Below are positions 1 to 6,574 of a DNA stretch of 9,343 nucleotides, piece after piece (position 1 is the stretch's first letter; every line of letters starts with the position of its first letter). The stretch is from positions 1 through 9,343 of the forward strand of contig CAJWZG010000102.1 in NCBI GenBank assembly GCA_913049565.1, written 5' to 3'. The DNA is from an uncultured Gammaproteobacteria bacterium (GTDB lineage Bacteria; Pseudomonadota; Gammaproteobacteria; Pseudomonadales; Azotimanducaceae_A). Below the pieces are notes generated by a model that was not told where the DNA came from, made no database searches, and saw nothing but the letters and a program-made list of their open reading frames with translations. The position numbers and the translations under genes were made by a program.

Positions 1-53
1 CTGTAATCCCCGGTTTCGTAGACCGGTGCCTTATCCAATTTGGCCACGGGTGC
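1..53 (-). tRNA. tRNA-Arg(ACG), 3' part cut off by the window edge
   Basis: Read on the minus strand from 53 to 1, this is the first 53 nt of a tRNA. The 5' acceptor strand is GCACCCG (53-47), followed by TG. The D-arm has a 3-bp GCC/GGC stem and an 11-nt loop containing GG. The anticodon arm is perfect, CCGGT/ACCGG, closing the 7-nt loop CTACGAA, whose anticodon is ACG. That anticodon (A34 normally edited to inosine) reads the CGU/CGC/CGA arginine codons, and the same loop occurs in E. coli tRNA-Arg(ACG). A 5-nt variable loop and four bases of the T-stem follow before the edge. The T-loop, 3' acceptor strand and CCA are outside the window. The identity is secure from the arm structure; only completeness cannot be checked. 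Confidence 0.93.
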
Positions 54-69
54 GTGAGCAAAATGACGT

Positions 70-107
70 GGGGCGGGCATTATCTGGAAGATCGCATCAC
101 TACTCAA
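70..107 (-). promoter_or_regulatory. sigma70 promoter of the tRNA-Arg gene with GC-rich discriminator
   Basis: On the minus strand a -35 box TTGAGT (107-102) and a -10 box GATAAT (84-79, five of six consensus bases) are separated by exactly 17 bases. The -10 is followed by GCCCGCCCC (78-70). A GC-rich discriminator of this kind is the known hallmark of stable-RNA promoters shut down by ppGpp/DksA. Transcription would start near 72, giving a leader of roughly 20 nt before the mature tRNA 5' end at 53. Growth-rate (stringent) control is inferred from the discriminator. Confidence 0.75.
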
Positions 108-136
108 GAAATTTCACGTACTCGCGGTGCGCTCAT

Positions 137-166
137 TTCGAGATAGCGTCGCCAAGGGGTATTAAT
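137..166 (+). promoter_or_regulatory. weak candidate promoter for the oad genes
   Basis: Upstream of oadG the best -10-like box is TATTAA(T) at 160-166, about 36 bases before the start codon. Seventeen bases upstream lies TTCGAG (137-142), which matches the -35 consensus poorly. If real, the promoter is either activator-dependent or weak. It would be divergent from the tRNA-Arg promoter, with about 30 bases between the two -35 boxes. No clear operator repeat was seen between them. Confidence 0.25.
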
Positions 167-201
167 TCGGGCTATCCTTCTCGATCAGACGGGAGTGCGC
201 G

Positions 202-441
202 ATGAGTCCAATATGGGATCCCTTGGTAATCCAAGGCTTTCAATTGATGCTGGCAGGCATGGGAACAGTGTTTGCTTTTTTGACACTGTTGGTTTTTGCC
301 GTGAAGCTAATGACCTGGTCCGTCGAAAAAATAACGCCCGATGATGAGGTGCAAAGTCAGATTAGCACCGGCGTAAAAGTCGTTCCGCCCGCGCATGTTG
401 CTGCGGTCTCCGCCGCAATAAAAGAACACAGAAGCAGTTAA
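202..441 (+). CDS. oadG: oxaloacetate decarboxylase (Na+ extruding), gamma subunit OadG
   Basis: This is the small membrane anchor of the sodium-pumping oxaloacetate decarboxylase; in the family it binds the OadA C-terminal region and stabilises the alpha-beta complex. The 79-residue product has the usual size. One hydrophobic helix spans about residues 8-39 and includes the GMGTVFAFLTLLVF stretch typical of OadG N-termini. A charged/polar linker follows (EKITPDDEVQSQ), then a short alanine-rich C-terminal segment with His65 and His76 (PPAHVAAVSAAIKEHR), which resembles the conserved OadG tail. GGGAG at 191-195 lies 6 bases before the ATG and supports this start. The gene lies 88 bases upstream of oadA. 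The order G-A-B is the classical one, which makes the call firm although the protein is too short for strong similarity alone. Confidence 0.92.
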   Translation: MSPIWDPLVIQGFQLMLAGMGTVFAFLTLLVFAVKLMTWSVEKITPDDEVQSQISTGVKVVPPAHVAAVSAAIKEHRSS

Positions 442-462
442 GAGAAGCAACTAAAAGGTGTA

Positions 463-509
463 ACTGCCAACCACTGCGTGGCGATTTGCGCTAGACGCTG
501 GGTGGCAGT
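463..509 (+). repeat. imperfect inverted repeat (hairpin) between oadG and oadA
   Basis: ACTGCCA (463-469) pairs perfectly with TGGCAGT (503-509). After a single A/G mismatch, CCA (471-473) pairs with TGG (499-501). After a 2-base bulge, GCGT (476-479) pairs with ACGC (495-498). That is 14 base pairs in total around a 15-nt loop, which itself contains GCG/CGC. No T-run follows, so it is not a typical terminator. It ends 11 bases before the oadA ribosome-binding site (GGAG at 521-524). Possible roles are mRNA processing or stability, or adjusting the ratio of OadG to OadA. Confidence 0.55.
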
Positions 510-529
510 CACCAGAGTTTGGAGAGACG

Positions 530-2329
530 ATGAACCAATCAGCTTTGGGAATTACCGATGTAGTGTTACGCGATGCCCATCAGAGCCTGCTAGCTACACG
601 CATGCGGATTGATGACATGCTGCCAATTTGCGAAAAACTCGACAGCGTTGGCTTTTGGTCTGTTGAATCTTGGGGTGGAGCCACCTTTGACGCCTGCATT
701 CGATATTTAGGTGAAGATCCTTGGGAGCGCATACGCCTATTAAAGGAGGCTATGCCAAAGACGCCGCAGCAGATGCTGTTGCGTGGTCAAAACATTTTGG
801 GTTACCGCCATTACGCGGATGACTTGGTTGAGAAATTCGTTGAGCGCGCTGCAGTAAATGGCGTCGATGTGTTTCGTATTTTTGACGCCATGAACGATAT
901 GCGAAACCTGCAGACGGCCATCCGAGCGACGCTCGAGACGGGCAAACATGCGCAGGGGACGATTTCTTACACCGTTAGCCCAGTGCATACGTTGGATCTG
1001 TGGTTAGATTTGGGCAAACAGATTGAAGACATGGGCGCGAACAGCCTTTGCATCAAAGATATGGCGGGCTTGCTGACGCCTTATAAAGCGTTTGAGTTAG
1101 TCAGTGGGTTGAAGGCAAGTCTGGATATTCCCATCCATATGCAGTGCCATGCCACGACCGGTATGTCCACAACGACCTATCTCAAAGCCATTGAAGCCGG
1201 CATCGATAATGTTGATACCGCTATTTCATCGATGAGCATGACTTACGGGCATTCTGCGACTGAGTCTTTGGTTGCAATCTTGAAAGATCAGTCTCGTGAT
1301 ACAGGGCTTGATATCGAGCTTTTGGAGGAAATATCAGCTTACTTTAGAGCAGTGCGGAAAAAGTATGCCCAGTTCGAAGGCAGCTTAAGGGGCGTGGATT
1401 CGCGGATACTGGTCGCGCAGGTACCCGGCGGCATGCTGACGAATCTAGAAGGCCAACTGAAAGAACAAAACGCTGTGGATCGACTCGACGAGGTACTTCA
1501 GGAAATCCCCAAAGTGCGTCAAGACCTTGGCATGATTCCCTTAGTGACCCCAACCTCTCAAATTGTGGGTACGCAAGCAGTCATCAATGTGATTAGTGGT
1601 ACTCGATACGCTTCCATCACACGAGAGTCTGCTGGTGTGTTGCGGGGAGAGTACGGAGCGACACCTGCGGCGGTTAATCTTGAACTGCAAAACCGGGCAC
1701 TGGATGGAGATGCGCTGATTACTGCGCGGCCAGCAGATCACCTAGAGCCGGAGCTCGCTGCACAAACGCATGCGCTAAAAGAGTTAGCCGAGCAAAATGG
1801 CTTTCAGTTGGGGAAAGCAGACGGCAGTGATGAGGTAGACGATGTTCTGACCTACGCGTTGTTTCCACAAGTTGGGGTCAAGTTTTTGGCCAATCGTGAT
1901 AACCCGGAAGCATTTGAACCCGCACCGAATGCTACCACCGTGAGCGATACTACCTCGGTGGTTACCGCACCTCAGTCAACAGAGGCATCCCATTACACCG
2001 TATCTGTTGATGGGCACTCTTATCAGGTCGTTGTTGCAGAAGGCGATGTGACTTTGACTGTAGCAACACCCACGAGCAGTGCCGCCACAGAAGTCTCCGA
2101 ACCGGCTGCTGTTGGTAGTACTGCAATCACAGCTGGGCTTGCCGGCTCTATTCATCAGGTGAGGGTAGGCGTTGGGGATGTGGTTACCGAAGGACAGGTC
2201 GTATGTATTTTAGAGGCTATGAAAATGGAAACCGAAGTTCGAGCTGCGTCTGCTGGCACCGTGGCATCAGTAGACATCGCGGTAGGGGACAGCGTGGCTG
2301 TCGGCCAAACGCTGATCACTCTCAGCTAG
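530..2329 (+). CDS. oadA: oxaloacetate decarboxylase (Na+ extruding), alpha subunit OadA
   Basis: This is the carboxyltransferase subunit: it moves the C4 carboxyl group of oxaloacetate to biotin, releasing pyruvate; OadB then decarboxylates carboxybiotin. The 599 residues are normal for the family. Residues 5-270 form the carboxyltransferase TIM barrel, with the opening motif [17 protein letters not shown] (10-26), the metal ligand Asp15, active-site Lys176 (CIKDMAG) and [20 protein letters not shown] (209-228). Residues 290-465 are the conserved PYC/OadA region. A Pro/Thr/Ala linker leads to a biotinyl domain at 530-599, with biotinylated Lys565 in EAMKMETE, 34 residues from the end as expected. 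Oddity: the metal-binding HxH motif reads Q205-C-H207 here, so one expected His is Gln. GGAG at 521-524, 5 bases before the ATG, supports the start. It belongs with oadG and oadB. Residue equivalences come from remembered Klebsiella/Vibrio numbering. Confidence 0.96.
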   Translation: MNQSALGITDVVLRDAHQSLLATRMRIDDMLPICEKLDSVGFWSVESWGGATFDACIRYLGEDPWERIRLLKEAMPKTPQQMLLRGQNILGYRHYADDLVEKFVERAAVNGVDVFRIFDAMNDMRNLQTAIRATLETGKHAQGTISYTVSPVHTLDLWLDLGKQIEDMGANSLCIKDMAGLLTPYKAFELVSGLKASLDIPIHMQCHATTGMSTTTYLKAIEAGIDNVDTAISSMSMTYGHSATESLVAILKDQSRDTGLDIELLEEISAYFRAVRKKYAQFEGSLRGVDSRILVAQVPGGMLTNLEGQLKEQNAVDRLDEVLQEIPKVRQDLGMIPLVTPTSQIVGTQAVINVISGTRYASITRESAGVLRGEYGATPAAVNLELQNRALDGDALITARPADHLEPELAAQTHALKELAEQNGFQLGKADGSDEVDDVLTYALFPQVGVKFLANRDNPEAFEPAPNATTVSDTTSVVTAPQSTEASHYTVSVDGHSYQVVVAEGDVTLTVATPTSSAATEVSEPAAVGSTAITAGLAGSIHQVRVGVGDVVTEGQVVCILEAMKMETEVRAASAGTVASVDIAVGDSVAVGQTLITLS

Positions 2330-2376
2330 GCTGTTTGCCATGCGTAACAGCGCCCCCGGTCTAACGGAGAAGCCTC

Positions 2377-3510
2377 ATGGAGGTGTTTGAGCAACTCTGG
2401 GCTGGTTCAGGACTAGCGCAGTTCACTGCTGGGCAGGCCACTATGATTGTGGTGAGTTTGCTCTTGCTGTATCTAGCGGTGGCCAAAAAATTTGAACCCT
2501 TGCTGTTGGTGACCATCGGTTTCGGGGGGCTGCTCAGCAATATCCCGGGAGTAGAGATCGCAACTGGTGATGGTTTGCTGCACCTGATCTATCTGATTGG
2601 TATCGAGACAGGTGCCTTCCCGTTGCTGATTTTTATGGGCGTCGGCGCTATGACTGACTTCGGTCCAGTGCTCGCTAACCCGAAAACATTCCTCCTCGGT
2701 GCGGCCGCACAATTTGGTATCTTCGCCACACTGCTTGGAGCAGTAGGAATGACCAGTGCGGGCTGGATGGATTTTTCGATGAGCCAAGCCGCTGCCATTG
2801 GCATTATCGGCGGGGCGGATGGACCCACGGCTATTTTTGTTGCTGGCAAACTGGCTCCGGAACTACTTGGCGCGATTGCCATTGCTGCTTACTCCTATAT
2901 GGCGCTTGTCCCCATTATCCAGCCGCCGATTATGCGTGCGCTAACCAATGAGCAGGAGCGTGCCATCGTGATGGTGCAACTGCGTGAAGTCAGTCAACTG
3001 GAGCGCATCGTTTTTCCTTTGCTGCTGCTGTTATTGGTGGCATTTCTGTTGCCATCGGCAGCACCACTGCTAGGAATGTTCTGCTTCGGTAATCTAATGC
3101 GCGAATGTGGTGTGGTAGACCGATTGGCAGATACTACCCGCAATGCCCTGATCAATATTGTGACCATTATGTTGGGGTTGGGGGTCGGCTCTAAACTGCA
3201 GGCTGAAAATTTTCTAACAAGCGAAACGTTGGGGATATTAGTGTTAGGAATGCTTGCCTTTGCGATCGGCACGGCCAGCGGCGTGCTAATGGCGAAATTA
3301 ATGAATCGATTGTCTTCGACACCGATCAATCCCTTGATCGGTGCGGCAGGTGTAAGCGCTGTGCCTATGGCTGCGCGCGTGGTGAACAAAGTTGGCCTCG
3401 AATCAAATCCGCAGAACTATCTGTTAATGCATGCAATGGGGCCTAATGTCGCCGGAGTTATTGGTTCTGCAGTTGCTGCGGGATTGATGATTATGCTGGT
3501 TGGTGGCTGA
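2377..3510 (+). CDS. oadB: oxaloacetate decarboxylase (Na+ extruding), beta subunit OadB
   Basis: This is the integral inner-membrane subunit that decarboxylates carboxybiotin on OadA and couples this to Na+ export. The 377-residue protein is hydrophobic along most of its length. The five residues known to matter in the Klebsiella enzyme (Asp203, Tyr229, Asn373, Gly377, Ser382) all map at a constant offset of 55: Asp148 in [10 protein letters not shown], Tyr174 in [13 protein letters not shown], and Asn318, Gly322 and Ser327 in [19 protein letters not shown]. The pump is therefore predicted to be functional. The protein is about 55 residues shorter than the 433-residue Klebsiella form, all of it missing at the N-terminus; this matches a short OadB class, and no earlier coding extension is seen. 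The start is supported by GGAGAA at 2366-2371. The 47-base gap after oadA shows no terminator, so co-transcription is likely. Confidence 0.96.
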   Translation: MEVFEQLWAGSGLAQFTAGQATMIVVSLLLLYLAVAKKFEPLLLVTIGFGGLLSNIPGVEIATGDGLLHLIYLIGIETGAFPLLIFMGVGAMTDFGPVLANPKTFLLGAAAQFGIFATLLGAVGMTSAGWMDFSMSQAAAIGIIGGADGPTAIFVAGKLAPELLGAIAIAAYSYMALVPIIQPPIMRALTNEQERAIVMVQLREVSQLERIVFPLLLLLLVAFLLPSAAPLLGMFCFGNLMRECGVVDRLADTTRNALINIVTIMLGLGVGSKLQAENFLTSETLGILVLGMLAFAIGTASGVLMAKLMNRLSSTPINPLIGAAGVSAVPMAARVVNKVGLESNPQNYLLMHAMGPNVAGVIGSAVAAGLMIMLVGG

Positions 3511-3532
3511 TAGGTGATAGGCAGCCGAAAAT

Positions 3533-3552
3533 AGCGAAATCTTCTTTTCGCT
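3533..3552 (+). terminator. hairpin after oadB, possible weak terminator
   Basis: AGCGAAA (3533-3539) and TTTCGCT (3546-3552) form a perfect 7-bp stem with a 6-nt loop, 22 bases after the oadB stop codon. It is followed by GTTAAAATATAATT rather than a clean T-run, so termination would be weak or partial. On the minus strand the hairpin has no long T-run either. It marks the likely end of the oad unit but may let some transcription through into the next gene. Confidence 0.4.
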
Positions 3553-3565
3553 GTTAAAATATAAT
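3552..3565 (+). promoter_or_regulatory. candidate promoter (-10 region) for the barrel/molybdoenzyme pair
   Basis: TG-T-TAAAAT (3552-3560) fits an extended -10 element. A perfect TATAAT overlaps its end at 3560-3565. No good -35 box lies at 16-18 bases upstream of either, because that space is taken by the hairpin at 3533-3552. Transcription would start near 3567-3572, leaving a 15-20 base leader before the ATG at 3587. An extended -10 promoter does not need a -35, so this is plausible but unproven. Confidence 0.4.
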
Positions 3566-3586
3566 TCCCGTTTCTGGTGGCACCCT

Positions 3587-6574
3587 ATGAAGTTTTCAGG
3601 CCTTGTATTGTTTTTGCTCAGTACACTAACGCCCGTCTTTGCCATTGCCGAGTATTGGATATCGGTAGCCAGCTTCAAAAATCGAGACAGCGCGGAGTCT
3701 GCTTTATTAGGCGCTCAGAGACGAGCGGATCAAAAGTTCCTCGTGCGAGGCGCATCGACTAGTAGGGGATATTTCTTCCGGGTTCTTTCCGGGCCTTACG
3801 CTACTCGCGAGCTTGCCATGGATGCGCAGCAGTCCATTGCTTATGCCGGCCTAAATGCGGGCTGGATCTGGCAATCAGAAAGCACTGTATCCATGGCGAC
3901 CAACACTCCTGCGCCACAGAGGGGTGACCGATCCTCTGCAGAGGCCGACCCGATTTTCGATGAAAGCCGATATTCGCAGGACTGGGATGCAGATTTCCGG
4001 TATGACGGCGAGCGAGATCTGGACCCGACAGACCCTTTGATGCCCGAAGGCGTTAGACCGAGCCAAGAGGCGTTGCCTGACATCCCTGACCGCGCACCGT
4101 CAGGTTATCAACTAAACAAGCTCCGCAGAGAGGCAAGAGCCCCGCCAAGCCTATCGTCGCCATTCTTCGTTTCAATGATCCAAATTTCGCCCAAATTTCC
4201 CCTCAGCGCCGCAACTATCCCGCCACAAACGACCCGACCAGCCACGTTGCAGGCAAGCGATGCACCGACGGTTTCCTTTTCACTAGATGCGCCTATCGCG
4301 TTGGTGCGTCGTGATGAGATTCCTCCCGATTTCGCGGTGGATGGGCAACTCGATGAGGAAATTTGGGGTCTTTTACCGGGAGCGGATGACTTTTTAGTTG
4401 GTGATCCCGATACGCTAGAAAAGCCGGCTTACAGCACATTGGTGAAAGCTTTTTATACGAGCAAAGGCCTCTATGTCGCGATCGATATGGAGCAGCCGAG
4501 GAATACTCTAGTTCGAAGGCTTTCCAGCCGTGATTCGAGACGCACCAAGCGAGATGACGTTAGCTTGTCTCTGGATACCTCAGGAGAGGGGAGATACGGC
4601 TACTGGTTGAACGTTGCTCTTGGCGGTAGTCAATCTGATGGCACGTTGTTGCCAGAGCGCCAATACAGTAGCGACTGGGATGGAGCTTGGTATTCGGGAA
4701 CCGCAATCACTGATAGCGGTTGGAGTGCTGAATTTTATTTGCCATGGTCTCAGGTCGCTATGCCCAAAACCGGTGTGAAGCGCACAATCAAGGTGTATGT
4801 GTCTCGCAAGGTCGCTCATTTAGACGAACGGTGGAGTCTACCTGCGCTGCCTTATACTCAGCCTCTGTTTATGTCGGTTATGCAGCCATTAACGCTTCAG
4901 CAGGTTGCGCCGGTTCAGCAGTGGAGTGTATTTCCCTACCTCTCGTCTACTTTCGATTGGATAAACAGCAAGTTTGAGCATAACGTCGGCGGCGACGCTT
5001 TCTGGCGACCCTCCACAAACTTTCAGGCAACCGCTGCGCTAAAGCCTGATTTTGGTTCGGTCGAAAGCGACGACGTGGTAGTAAACCTTGGGGCGTTTGA
5101 GACGTTTTTCCCTGAAAAAAGGCTATTTTTTCAGGAGGGTATCGAAGTCTTTACCGCAACGCAGCGGGCCGAAGGCGGTAATCCGGTTACCTTGTTGAAT
5201 ACTCGTCGTATTGGTGGTGTGGGTCGAATACCCGAAGTGCCGGATGGCGTTACCCTCGCGGATATAGAGCTACAGAAGCCAGTAGCCTTAGCTGGCGCAC
5301 TGAAGACTGTGGGTGCCGTTGGCGCGTTTCGATATGGACTGTTGGGTGCGGTGGAGGAAAAAACGGTTTATGAGTCCCAAGGCCAACAGTTCAAACAGTC
5401 AGGGACTGATTATGGTGTAGCGCGTGTTCTCTATGAGGGTAAGAGCTCGGCTGGCGATTATCGCGCGTTGGGTTTTTTGTCCTCGCTCACCAGCCACTCA
5501 GAGCAAGACACACAATCCCACGGTGTGGATTATCACTATCTCACTAAACAAGGTGAGTGGAAGGTTGATGGCCAGTTTCTATTTTCGAATGCCGATCAGC
5601 GTCAAGATGGGTTTGGTGGTTTCGCGGACATTAGGCGAGATTTCGGTGGAGGGCGCCGTATGCATTTAGGCTACTCTCACTACGACAAGTATTTGAATAT
5701 TAACGATCTTGGATACTTACAGCGCAATGATTTGCGGGGTGCAAACGGTAGGTACGAAATTTCACGCTCAGACTCGCCGAAATATCGCAAAACGTATGCA
5801 GCCTCTTGGTTCCGTCTGGAGCGTAACAGCGCAGGAGAGTACGTGCGGAAGGCCATTGGCTTTGATGCTGAAGTAGATTTTCTTGGCAGAGACGAATTGC
5901 GTATCGGTGCCGCGTTTTTCCCATCCCGCGACGAAGATTTTGACAGCCGCGGAAATGGCAGCTACCGGCTAGGCGACCGAGATCGCCTCACCCTTCGATA
6001 TCGAAGTGACCGTGCAAAACCTCTTAGCTATGAAATCAATTTACATCGAGAAAATGAGAGTTTGGGGGGAGTACAGGTAACGACCGCGTTTAATCTTAAC
6101 TGGCGACCTTACGACAATATAGGCGCAAGTCTGCGGATTGGTTACAAAGATCGCGCTGGATGGCTGCTCTGGCAAGACGGCATAGATTTCGCTACCTACA
6201 ACGCACATGAGTGGCGGCCCGAAGTGCGGCTGGAGTATTTTCCGAATGCCAAACACCAATTCAAGCTTTCCGGTCAGTGGGTAGGAATCAGAGCGAAACG
6301 CGTACAAAACTACCAGCTACGGATAAGCGGGGGTTCCTTGGTTCCGGTCGATGACAGTGTTACGCGCAGCGATGACTTTGCGATTTCAAATTTATCGCTG
6401 CAGCTGCGTTACCGCTGGGAGATAGCACCGCTGTCAGATCTATTCGTTGTTTATACGGCCAACGGGCGCCAAGAAGTGATTCGCGAAACATTCGACGAGC
6501 TGTTTTCTTCGGCGCTAAGCGACCCTGTTGCTGAACAGTTTGCGGTCAAGCTGCGATATAGGTTTGGCTCATGA
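3587..6574 (+). CDS. exported SPOR / CBM9-like / DUF5916-type outer-membrane barrel protein
   Basis: The 995-residue product begins with a signal peptide (1-21, cleavage after AIA). Residues 22-97 are a SPOR domain: YWISVASFKNRDSAESALLG, then YFFRVLSGPYATRELA and a final NAGWIW strand. SPOR domains bind peptidoglycan glycan strands lacking stem peptides, often at division sites. A polar, acidic then Pro/Thr-rich linker covers 98-240. Residues 245-430 match the CBM9-like domain that precedes these barrels (DFAVDGQLDEEIW, GLYVAIDME, GWSAEFYLPWSQV). The rest is a DUF5916-type beta-barrel with the diagnostic stretch KPDFGSVESDDVVVNLGAF (486-504) and TFFPEKRLFF. It ends in alternating strands (LRYRFGS) as expected of an outer-membrane barrel. 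The ligand is unknown. A weak GGTGG (3576-3580) precedes the ATG by 6 bases. The stop overlaps the next gene's start (ATGA). An 11-base-spaced repeat of CCAAATTTC (4180-4199) lies in the linker. Confidence 0.88.
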   Translation: MKFSGLVLFLLSTLTPVFAIAEYWISVASFKNRDSAESALLGAQRRADQKFLVRGASTSRGYFFRVLSGPYATRELAMDAQQSIAYAGLNAGWIWQSESTVSMATNTPAPQRGDRSSAEADPIFDESRYSQDWDADFRYDGERDLDPTDPLMPEGVRPSQEALPDIPDRAPSGYQLNKLRREARAPPSLSSPFFVSMIQISPKFPLSAATIPPQTTRPATLQASDAPTVSFSLDAPIALVRRDEIPPDFAVDGQLDEEIWGLLPGADDFLVGDPDTLEKPAYSTLVKAFYTSKGLYVAIDMEQPRNTLVRRLSSRDSRRTKRDDVSLSLDTSGEGRYGYWLNVALGGSQSDGTLLPERQYSSDWDGAWYSGTAITDSGWSAEFYLPWSQVAMPKTGVKRTIKVYVSRKVAHLDERWSLPALPYTQPLFMSVMQPLTLQQVAPVQQWSVFPYLSSTFDWINSKFEHNVGGDAFWRPSTNFQATAALKPDFGSVESDDVVVNLGAFETFFPEKRLFFQEGIEVFTATQRAEGGNPVTLLNTRRIGGVGRIPEVPDGVTLADIELQKPVALAGALKTVGAVGAFRYGLLGAVEEKTVYESQGQQFKQSGTDYGVARVLYEGKSSAGDYRALGFLSSLTSHSEQDTQSHGVDYHYLTKQGEWKVDGQFLFSNADQRQDGFGGFADIRRDFGGGRRMHLGYSHYDKYLNINDLGYLQRNDLRGANGRYEISRSDSPKYRKTYAASWFRLERNSAGEYVRKAIGFDAEVDFLGRDELRIGAAFFPSRDEDFDSRGNGSYRLGDRDRLTLRYRSDRAKPLSYEINLHRENESLGGVQVTTAFNLNWRPYDNIGASLRIGYKDRAGWLLWQDGIDFATYNAHEWRPEVRLEYFPNAKHQFKLSGQWVGIRAKRVQNYQLRISGGSLVPVDDSVTRSDDFAISNLSLQLRYRWEIAPLSDLFVVYTANGRQEVIRETFDELFSSALSDPVAEQFAVKLRYRFGS
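5111..5135 (+). repeat. perfect 10-bp inverted repeat inside the barrel gene
   Basis: CCTGAAAAAA (5111-5120) and TTTTTTCAGG (5126-5135) form a perfect stem around the 5-nt loop GGCTA. It encodes residues 509-517 of the barrel protein, in the conserved PEKRLFF stretch. A strong Shine-Dalgarno-like AGGAGG (5133-5138) begins inside the 3' arm but has no ATG, GTG or TTG at suitable spacing, so it does not start an internal gene. Confidence 0.6.

Noticed and set aside
1..80. Minus-strand open frame starting with an ATG at 80 and running off the left edge (MPAPRHFAHAPVAKLDKAP...).
   Set aside because: The same bases form the 5' half of tRNA-Arg(ACG), and the ATG lies between the tRNA -10 box and its discriminator.
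2..205. Plus-strand open frame from the left edge that ends in ATGA overlap with the oadG start.
   Set aside because: It runs antisense through the tRNA and its promoter, and its predicted peptide is Arg/Ser/Pro-rich without recognisable features; the overlap is accidental.
2994..3389. 131-codon ORF antisense to oadB.
   Set aside because: It is a shadow of a membrane-protein gene on the opposite strand, whose catalytic residues are all conserved.
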